From Acidobacteriaceae bacterium (GTDB lineage: Bacteria > Acidobacteriota > Terriglobia > Terriglobales > Acidobacteriaceae): a stretch of 64,000 nucleotides of DNA. Shown here piece after piece: positions 35,639 to 42,212 of the stretch. A model generated the notes under the pieces. The model saw only the letters and a list, made by a program, of their open reading frames with translations, ran no database searches and was not told the DNA's origin. The DNA lies in the NCBI GenBank assembly GCA_003138515.1, contig PLGG01000017.1:195098-259097 (forward strand). The letters run 5' to 3'. Made by a program: the position numbers and the translations under genes. Numbering within the stretch: the first letter of the stretch is position 1; every line of letters begins with the position of its first letter.

Positions 35639-36057
35639 TCGCTGACGCCTCCGACTTTCATCCTATGCGCCGCGGAGCCGGTCCCACTTGCCGAGGTTGA
35701 GACAGCTTGGGATCGCCTCGAAAGAGGCCACAGGATCGTCTTCACGGTCTGACCAGCCGGCACTCGCGTTGAATCCATCAAAAGAGTTTTCGTGACGCGA
35801 AAGTTCCTGCCGAATGCGATTGGGAACACTTCAACGATCCGCGGTGTCTAAGAAAGGTAGGCGCATGGGTCATATTGCGGTACGTCCGGGCCCACACGCT
35901 CAGGGTCAGCAACGCGCTTCCGGCGGCTAACCGGCCGCAAGAAACGGCAGCAAGTGGCTTCGAATGTTCCGTTCAGGCTGCCGGAGACCATAACGCGCTG
36001 TGACGGGTGCACGTGCAGACGACGGCTGATATGCGGTAACGTGGGAGGGATACGGAT
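35639..36057. other. 419-bp region without a supported gene
   Basis: Short frames exist on both strands but none has homology I recognise or a convincing ribosome site. The region holds the candidate ECF promoter at 35823-35851. A 19-codon frame from ATG 35865, with AGGTAGG upstream, could be a leader peptide, but support is weak. Confidence 0.5.
35823..35851 (+). promoter_or_regulatory. ECF (RpoE-type) promoter upstream of the sigma-factor gene
   Basis: GGAACAC (35823-35829) and GTCTAA (35846-35851) are separated by 16 bp and closely match the RpoE consensus GGAACTT-N16-GTCTAA. It points toward the ECF gene about 200 bp downstream, as expected for autoregulation. Confidence 0.55.
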
Positions 36058-36765
36058 TTGCAGGCGGACCTCACCATGGGCAATCTTGCCAGCGCCAATC
36101 TTGCCGGAGCATCGACGCTCCAATCCAATGAGGCGGCTCTCGTTGAAGAACTGCGAGCCGGCTCCGAGGAAGCGTTTGCCTGGCTCATCTCGCGCTACCG
36201 ACAGCCGATCTATTCGTTGCTGGCGCGCACGGTACGCAACCCCGCCGACGCTGCCGATCTGACCCAGGAAGTTTTCGTCAAGGTCTTCCGTGGAATTCGC
36301 GGTTTTCACGGCGAGTCCTCTTTGCGAACGTGGATTTACCGGATTGCCTTGCGTGAGGCGTCGAACCAGCGGCGCTGGTGGAAGCGGCATCAACAGCAGG
36401 AGATTCCCATGGAGCAGGAGATGGCGCAGGGAGATTGTGGCCGGCCAATGCAGCTGAAGGACATGCTGGTGGACCCTGCCGAGTCGCCCTATGACGCGGC
36501 CCTTCACGAGGAGAATCGGGCGCGGGTGGAGAATGCGCTGCGCCAGGTACCGGAGCCATTCCGCACCACGCTGGTCCTGCGCGACATCGAAGGATTCGTC
36601 TACGAAGAAGTGGCGGCCTTGCAGGGGATCAATCTGGGAACAGTGAAATCGAGGCTGGTACGCGGGCGTGCCTGCCTCAAGGCGTTGCTGACGGTTGAGC
36701 GGTCGGGTTCGCGGCCGACGGCGCTGGCAGGGATGAAGATTTCCCTTAGAGAGGGGGCGCGATGA
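36058..36765 (+). CDS. ECF RNA polymerase sigma factor
   Basis: A 235-aa group 4 sigma factor. Region 2 contains FAWLISRYRQPIYSLLAR and DAADLTQEVFVKVFRGI. Region 4 contains PEPFRTTLVLRDIEGFVYEE and the HTH LGTVKSRLVRGRACLKALL. A long inter-domain linker (about 35 residues) is present. The TTG start is chosen because GGAGGG lies eight bases upstream; ATG at 36076 is the alternative. It overlaps the anti-sigma gene by four bases. A matching ECF promoter lies upstream. Confidence 0.92.
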   Translation: MQADLTMGNLASANLAGASTLQSNEAALVEELRAGSEEAFAWLISRYRQPIYSLLARTVRNPADAADLTQEVFVKVFRGIRGFHGESSLRTWIYRIALREASNQRRWWKRHQQQEIPMEQEMAQGDCGRPMQLKDMLVDPAESPYDAALHEENRARVENALRQVPEPFRTTLVLRDIEGFVYEEVAALQGINLGTVKSRLVRGRACLKALLTVERSGSRPTALAGMKISLREGAR

Positions 36766-37445
36766 ACGGCTGCAATGAAATGCAGGCTTGCTTGATGGAT
36801 TATCTGGATGGCCGGCTGAGCGGACGCGAGATGCAGGAGATCGATGCGCACTTTCACGAGTGTCGCGATTGCGCACGGGAGTGGAATTCGCTACGGGATT
36901 TGCAGGCTTCGCTGGCCGCCCTGGGCCCCGTGCCGGAGCCGCCCGACTTGCCGTTGCGAATTCGTGTCGCGGTAAGCCAGGAGCGGGCGCAAAGCCGCCG
37001 CCGCATCTTCACCGCTTGGGGACTGGCATGGAAGAACACCGTGGGACCGTTTCTGTTGCAGGCCGGCGCGGGATTCGCCAGTGCGGTCGTTCTGTTGGGA
37101 ACCATCGTCGTGCTGGTTAGCGTTCTGGCCCAGCCGCAGGCAGCACAGGCTACGCCCGACGAGCCTTTGGGCAATGCAACGGCTCCTCATCTGCTCTACT
37201 TCTCCAACGCTCAGGGCAACGATGAAACGGACGCCATCTCCAGCCCGGTTACGGTCGAAGCGTACGTGAACGGCCAAGGCGAGGTCTACGACTATCGCAT
37301 CGTTTCCGGTCCCACCGACTCCGTGACTCGCTCCCAGGTGGAAAACCTGCTCTTGTTCAGCCGCTTTGAGCCCGCCCGTTTCTTTGGTCAGCCCGTGCGC
37401 GGCCTGGCGGTGTTGTCATTTTCCGGCGTCTCCGTGCGCGGGTAA
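36762..37445 (+). CDS. Zinc-finger anti-sigma factor with a TonB C-terminal-like periplasmic domain
   Basis: A 227-aa membrane protein. The N-terminal ZAS/zf-HC2 motif His30-x3-Cys34-x2-Cys37 should hold the sigma factor in the cytoplasm. One transmembrane helix lies at about 101-122. The external part (about 155-225) reads like a TonB C-terminal domain: VEAYVNGQGEVYDYRIVSG, then FSRFEPARFFGQPVRG, matching the family's dGrv...vsG...FkPa...Gkpv. ATGA overlap with the sigma gene. This combination is unusual in my experience. The TonB_C call is by pattern and needs a profile search. Confidence 0.82.
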   Translation: MNGCNEMQACLMDYLDGRLSGREMQEIDAHFHECRDCAREWNSLRDLQASLAALGPVPEPPDLPLRIRVAVSQERAQSRRRIFTAWGLAWKNTVGPFLLQAGAGFASAVVLLGTIVVLVSVLAQPQAAQATPDEPLGNATAPHLLYFSNAQGNDETDAISSPVTVEAYVNGQGEVYDYRIVSGPTDSVTRSQVENLLLFSRFEPARFFGQPVRGLAVLSFSGVSVRG

Positions 37446-37447
37446 AG

Positions 37448-37615
37448 GCAGCTTCGAGCTTCCAGACTCCAGCCTCTAGCTGATTCGCGCGACGACTGAG
37501 CATTGATCTTTCTGATGTCGAATCGGCCGACCTACTCAATGTGCTTCCTCGTTTGCCGCCGCTCTTGGTCTTTCCACGAAAAGCTAAGAGATAGAGGCTA
37601 GGAGCTAGCAGCTGA
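37448..37615. repeat. Two opposed heptameric arrays flanking a 98-bp spacer
   Basis: The left array (37448-37482) has five units such as GCAGCTT and CCAGCCT. The right array (37581-37615) has five units such as AAGCTAA, AGGCTAG and GAGCTAG. They are in opposite orientation and begin three bases after the anti-sigma stop. The same family as the arrays at 13055 and 34444. Confidence 0.7.
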
Positions 37616-37619
37616 TTAT

Positions 37620-37648
37620 TTGACCCTGCCGTTGCGTCTAAATAGACT
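37620..37648 (+). promoter_or_regulatory. Sigma-70-like promoter TTGACC-17-TAGACT
   Basis: TTGACC (37620-37625), a 17-bp spacer and TAGACT (37643-37648) lie 18 bases before the ATG of the secreted TPR gene and directly after a heptad array. Confidence 0.5.
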
Positions 37649-37666
37649 TGCAGACAGGGTTTCCTC

Positions 37667-39517
37667 ATGACGCGTCGATTGCATTCTTCCGTTTTCTTTT
37701 TTGTCGCGATTCTATGTTTGTTGGCCGGATTGGCCCCAAGCTCCGCGCAAGCTCAATCCTCCAGCGGTTCTTCTTCCAATCAAAGCTCCTCCTCAGGCCA
37801 GATGTATGCGCGGGAAAAAGCTCCTTCTCTGATCGATCCGGCTGGGCCGACCATCTCGCTCATCTCCGCTGAGCCCGTGTTCGTCATGGCGGCCGCGCTG
37901 AATGCCTGCGGTTACGACGAGGGCCTGGAGGCGAGTGCGCCCATCCGCAAGCACGTCCGCGACGAGATGAATCAGGCCCTCGCGCAAAGTGAGGATGCCC
38001 GCACCAGGCGTGATGCGCTCTGCCTATACATTGCCCAGCACCGCATGACAGGCTCGGAGCGCGACATTTCGCAGTACATCTCGCTGGCTCTATACCTCAC
38101 GCCGCCGCCGGAACTCGAAGTTACAGCCGACCTCACCGAAATGCCGCCCGATTCCACTCAGGTGGCTGAGGTCGTTCCCTTGCTTCGCGCCTTTGCGGCC
38201 GCGGTGGACCTGCACGGCATTTGGCTGACTTCGCACCATCTGTACGACGATGAGATTGACAATCTGCACGATCCTCTCTCGCAAATGATCGTCAGCGTGA
38301 ATCTCTACCTCAAGGTGCCGGCCTCCACCTACGACGGCCGCAGGTTCATCGTGGTCATCGAGCCGCAGCTCTCTCCAGCCGTGGTCAACGCGCGCATCTA
38401 CGGCACAGATTACGTGGTGGTCGTCTCCCCGGCCAATGGAAAAGTCCCCATGGCCGACGTGCGCCACACTTACCTCCACTACGTCATTGATCCTTTGTTA
38501 TTCCAGCGGTCCAACGCCATCGACCGCGAGCAGTCCATCCTCAAGGAAATCCATGATGCTCCGCTTGATTTCCGATTCCGCTCCGATACCGTGTCGTTGA
38601 CCATTGAATGCCTGATCAAAGCCATTGAAGCGCGCACGATGGATACCGGCATTTCCGAATACAGGATTCCGCCGGGCGTGGATCGCTCGCAGTTGCCGCG
38701 CTACGAGCATGAACGCGAACTTTACCAGCAAAAGGTGGACGCGGTGAAATGGGCTGCCGTCGGGCATGATATGCGCCAGGGTTATGTGCTTACGCAGTAC
38801 TTTTATGAGCAGTTGTTGCAATTTGAAAAAGACCCAGCCGGCCTGAAAGACACGATCGGAGAGATGGTTTACAGCATGGATGTCGATCAGCAGGTGCACC
38901 GTGCTCGTCAGACCGAGTTCGATAAAGAGGGCGACGAAGACGTTCTGCAGCACAGTAAGCCTCGCGCGCTGACGGGACTCGATCTCGCCGAGGCCAGGCT
39001 GGCCAGCGGAGATGTGCCTGCGGCCACTACCATGGCGCAAAAGGTGCTCGCCAGCCAGGACGACAGCATTGCGTCGACTGCCGACGCCGCTCGTGCTCAT
39101 TTCATCCTGGCCCGGGTAGATCTGATGAGTGGCCATCCCGACGAGGCGGTCGAGGACTTCCAGAAAACCCTTGCCACAAGCAAGGAGCAGCGGCTGCTCG
39201 CCTGGTCGCACATCTACCTTGGCCGAATGCTCGATCTGGAGTGTAAACGCGACGAAGCCCTGGCCGAGTACAAAGAAGCTTTGGCTGTCCGCGACGGTCA
39301 ACTCGATACGCGCCTGGCCGCTGAACGGGGCGTGAAGGCTGCCTATGTGCAGCGCGGCCATGAGCACGACTGCGATGATGAGACCGGTGACAACGAGCCG
39401 GGTCCTCCACCTCAGCCCGCTCAGCCCGGCGGGTCACCGGCCGTCGGCGGACCCGGCGGCTCTGCCGCGCCCCAGCCACAACCGCAAGCGCAGGGCAGCG
39501 CATCGAAACCGAAATAA
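37667..39517 (+). CDS. Secreted TPR-containing hypothetical protein
   Basis: A 616-aa exported protein. A signal peptide ending SSAQAQ is followed by a Ser/Gln/Asn-rich linker. A mixed domain of about 350 residues has H267-T-Y-L-H271 (RHTYLHYVIDP), which resembles a metallopeptidase HExxH site without the glutamate. Two or three TPR units lie near residues 435-560, and the Pro/Gly/Gln tail is disordered. No named family is recognised. Position after the sigma/anti-sigma pair might link it to that regulon, but it has its own predicted promoter. Confidence 0.7.
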   Translation: MTRRLHSSVFFFVAILCLLAGLAPSSAQAQSSSGSSSNQSSSSGQMYAREKAPSLIDPAGPTISLISAEPVFVMAAALNACGYDEGLEASAPIRKHVRDEMNQALAQSEDARTRRDALCLYIAQHRMTGSERDISQYISLALYLTPPPELEVTADLTEMPPDSTQVAEVVPLLRAFAAAVDLHGIWLTSHHLYDDEIDNLHDPLSQMIVSVNLYLKVPASTYDGRRFIVVIEPQLSPAVVNARIYGTDYVVVVSPANGKVPMADVRHTYLHYVIDPLLFQRSNAIDREQSILKEIHDAPLDFRFRSDTVSLTIECLIKAIEARTMDTGISEYRIPPGVDRSQLPRYEHERELYQQKVDAVKWAAVGHDMRQGYVLTQYFYEQLLQFEKDPAGLKDTIGEMVYSMDVDQQVHRARQTEFDKEGDEDVLQHSKPRALTGLDLAEARLASGDVPAATTMAQKVLASQDDSIASTADAARAHFILARVDLMSGHPDEAVEDFQKTLATSKEQRLLAWSHIYLGRMLDLECKRDEALAEYKEALAVRDGQLDTRLAAERGVKAAYVQRGHEHDCDDETGDNEPGPPPQPAQPGGSPAVGGPGGSAAPQPQPQAQGSASKPK

Positions 39518-39658
39518 GTGCCCACCGGCGCGCATCCCATGACGGCACGAAGCTGAGGGGACGCGCCGAACCTCCAAGTTCCCTGATTCATCTTCGGCGT
39601 GCATGCGGCGCGTTCAATGCGTCTAAATCTGTGAGAAGGATTCAACAGAGAGGCAGGA

Positions 39659-40501
39659 GTGAAAGCAGATCTCAAAGAGCTTGAAGCCGCACTGGGGCAC
39701 GAGTTTTCGAGCCCAGAGCTGCTGCTGCGCGCGCTCACACATCGTTCGCTGGCCCACCAGCTTGCGCAAGCGGACGGTGGCAAGAAGTCAGCTCAGGCCG
39801 ACAACGAACGCCTTGAGTTTCTCGGCGACGCTGTCTTGGGTCTCGTTGTGGCGGAGGCGCTGTTCACCCTGCATCCGGAGTGGCGCGAAGGCGAAATGAC
39901 GCGCATTCGCTCCGGGCTGGTTAGCCGGCTTCACATGGCGCAAATCGCCGAAGAGATTGACCTGGGCCGCCACCTGCGCCTCAGCCGCGGCGAGGAGCGC
40001 AGCGGCCTGCGCCGCAGAAGCACCGTGCTTTCGAATACCATGGAAGCTGTGATGGGTGCGCTCTTTCTCGATGGAGGTTTGGAGCCAGTTCGCGTTTTCG
40101 TCCGCGGCAGGGTTATGGGCGAAGCTGCCGAGCGTCTGGCCGTCGAAATGCGTTCCGGCGAGGCAATGGGAAATTACAAGTCCGCGCTCCAGGAGCGGCT
40201 CCAGGCCGCGGGCGCAGGAGCGCCGGTCTATCGCGTGAAGACCGAGAGCGGTCCCGACCACCACAAACGCTTTTTGGTCGAAGTGCGGATGAAGAGCGAA
40301 GCCGGGCAGAAAGGGAAGCCGCTGGCCCGCGGCATGGGGCGTACCAAAAAGCACGCCGAGCAGGATGCAGCGCGCCGGGCGCTCAACCTTCTGGCAAATG
40401 AAGCCCCGGTGCATTCTGGCGCGGACACAGCCGGTGCCCTTCGAATTCCGGATGCTGACATCGCAGCAGCTTCCGGCAAAGAGGGCCAGCGCACGCAATG
40501 A
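39659..40501 (+). CDS. rnc: Ribonuclease III
   Basis: Double-strand-specific endoribonuclease for rRNA and mRNA processing. The signature NERLEFLGDAVL is at residues 49-60. The second acidic helix reads NTMEAVMGALFLDGG, and a C-terminal dsRNA-binding domain of about 70 residues ends KKHAEQDAARRALNLL. At 280 aa it has a short extra tail. The GTG start has CAGGA about six bases upstream. It overlaps lepB by four bases (ATGA). Confidence 0.96.
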   Translation: MKADLKELEAALGHEFSSPELLLRALTHRSLAHQLAQADGGKKSAQADNERLEFLGDAVLGLVVAEALFTLHPEWREGEMTRIRSGLVSRLHMAQIAEEIDLGRHLRLSRGEERSGLRRRSTVLSNTMEAVMGALFLDGGLEPVRVFVRGRVMGEAAERLAVEMRSGEAMGNYKSALQERLQAAGAGAPVYRVKTESGPDHHKRFLVEVRMKSEAGQKGKPLARGMGRTKKHAEQDAARRALNLLANEAPVHSGADTAGALRIPDADIAAASGKEGQRTQ

Positions 40502-41295
40502 GCGATCCTGCACCCGCGCCAGCTTCATTTCTGCAACGGTGGGCGCACGTGCGTGTTCATCTGCCCACTTTGCCACAGGTGCTGGCTTCGCTGCTGCAGA
40601 CCGTGGTGGTGGCGCTGTTCGTGCTCACTTTTGTTCTGCAGCCTCTTCTCATTCCATCCGAGAGCATGGAGCGGACGCTGCTGGTTGGGGACTTCCTGCT
40701 CTTCAACAAGCAGATCTATGCGCCCCCCGGATGGATGAGCCGCTGGCTCCTGCCCTATCGGCCCATTCGGCGCGGCGACATCATCGTTTTCCACCACTCG
40801 CAGCCGCCCATGCTCATCAAGAGGGTGGTCGGCGTACCCGGTGACCGGCTTCGCATCTCGAACGGACGTGTGATTCTGAACGGCGCGGCTCTCGAGGAGC
40901 CTTATGTGGCCTTCGAACCTGCTCCGCCCAACTTCGCGCGGGACAACTTTCCTGCCCTGATCTATTCCGATCCGGAGGTCGATCCCGAGTGGTGGCGCCA
41001 GATGCAAAGCGTCACTCAAAACGGCGAGTTGGTGGTGCCTCAGGGCGAATATTTCGTTCTCGGCGACAACCGCAATCACAGCAAGGACTCCCGCTACTGG
41101 GGCTTTGTGCCGAGGCAGGCCATCATTGCTCGCCCCTTGGTGATCTATTTCTCAGTCGCGCGCCCCTCTTCTACTGACGTCGAGCAAATCGATCCACAGC
41201 AGGCCACGGATGATAAACTCGGACACGAACCAGACTTCGCCGAACGTCTCACGGCATTTGCCCGCTGGCGGCGCATCTTCCGCGTTGTGCATTGA
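40498..41295 (+). CDS. lepB: Signal peptidase I (first copy)
   Basis: Membrane serine/lysine protease that removes Sec and Tat signal peptides. One N-terminal helix precedes the catalytic Ser56 in IPSESMERTL. Lys108 is in LIKRVVGVPGDRL, followed by GDNRNHSKDSRYWGFVP. At 265 aa it is full length. It overlaps rnc by four bases and is followed 54 bp later by a second copy. Confidence 0.95.
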   Translation: MSDPAPAPASFLQRWAHVRVHLPTLPQVLASLLQTVVVALFVLTFVLQPLLIPSESMERTLLVGDFLLFNKQIYAPPGWMSRWLLPYRPIRRGDIIVFHHSQPPMLIKRVVGVPGDRLRISNGRVILNGAALEEPYVAFEPAPPNFARDNFPALIYSDPEVDPEWWRQMQSVTQNGELVVPQGEYFVLGDNRNHSKDSRYWGFVPRQAIIARPLVIYFSVARPSSTDVEQIDPQQATDDKLGHEPDFAERLTAFARWRRIFRVVH

Positions 41296-41349
41296 TTCGG
41301 CGCTGAAAAAGCGCAAAGACGCCGGTGACCTCCCTCCAAGAGTGACAGA

Positions 41350-42189
41350 ATGACCAAGAAAAAGACGAGAGCAGCCAACGAGCCCTCCCAGAAGCGTCAG
41401 GAGCCGGCTCCCGAGCCTGCCAAAGTTGAAGAGACGCCGTTTGAAGCCGTAGCCAGCATCTGCTCGGTGCTGGTTGTGGGCCTGTTCATTCTCACCTTTA
41501 TTGCGCAGAATTTCGTCATCCCTTCCGGATCGATGGAGAAGACGCTCCTCGTAGGCGATCACCTCGTCGTCGACCGCATTAATTTGGCCCCGCCCGCTAG
41601 ATGGATGCCGTTGGTTCACTACCGTGAGCCCAGGCGTGGCGACATTGTGGTCTTCATCAAGCCCAGTCCCGAGCCGCAGCTGGACGCCGACGGCAAGCCT
41701 CAATATTTCTTTCTGGTCAAGCGGCTCGTCGGCGTCCCTGGCGACCACATCCATCTCCACGACGGCATCGTCATTCTCAACGGCGTCGCGCAGCCACAGC
41801 CATACGCTCAGCCCACCACCGCCGATAATTATCAGGAGTTTCTCGACGAATTTCCCTCTGTGCCGCCCTACCCGCAGCCGGGCGGCGCAACGGAGAGTTG
41901 GGCTGTCGATTTTCCGAATCACATCGTCGATGGTGATCTCGTGATTCCACCCGGCATGTACTTCATGATGGGCGACAACCGCCATAACAGCCTGGATTCC
42001 CGTTTTTGGGGATTCGTGCCCCGGCAAAACATCGTGGGGCGCCCGCTCTTCAATTACTGGTCGTTCATCACGCCGGAATCGGTGTACGAGCAAACAGGGC
42101 TTGGTCCCCGTTTGACCTGGATGGGCCACGTAGTTTTACACTTCTTCACGCAAACGCGCTGGAGCCGCACTTTCCACCTCACGCGGTAA
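41350..42189 (+). CDS. lepB: Signal peptidase I (second copy)
   Basis: Paralogue of the preceding gene. A lysine-rich cytoplasmic tail of about 30 residues is followed by one membrane helix, Ser61 in IPSGSMEKTL, Lys124 in FLVKRLVGVPGD and GDNRHNSLDSRFWGFVP. At 279 aa with all catalytic residues, it looks active. The two differ clearly in the loop between the catalytic lysine and the GDNR box, which may give different substrate ranges (inference). Confidence 0.95.
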   Translation: MTKKKTRAANEPSQKRQEPAPEPAKVEETPFEAVASICSVLVVGLFILTFIAQNFVIPSGSMEKTLLVGDHLVVDRINLAPPARWMPLVHYREPRRGDIVVFIKPSPEPQLDADGKPQYFFLVKRLVGVPGDHIHLHDGIVILNGVAQPQPYAQPTTADNYQEFLDEFPSVPPYPQPGGATESWAVDFPNHIVDGDLVIPPGMYFMMGDNRHNSLDSRFWGFVPRQNIVGRPLFNYWSFITPESVYEQTGLGPRLTWMGHVVLHFFTQTRWSRTFHLTR

Positions 42190-42197
42190 CCAGCGGC

Positions 42198-42203
42198 TAG
42201 AAT
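42198..42203 (+). promoter_or_regulatory. TAGAAT box nine bases before the AsmA ATG
   Basis: Candidate -10 of a near-leaderless transcript, with no Shine-Dalgarno. Confidence 0.35.
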
Positions 42204-42212
42204 CTATAGACA

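Noticed and set aside
35506..35829. 107-codon minus-strand frame upstream of trmO
   Set aside because: It overlaps the start of trmO in another frame and shows no family pattern.
35865..35924. 19-codon leader peptide before the sigma gene
   Set aside because: Only a weak ribosome-site match supports it, and no control features such as codon runs are seen.
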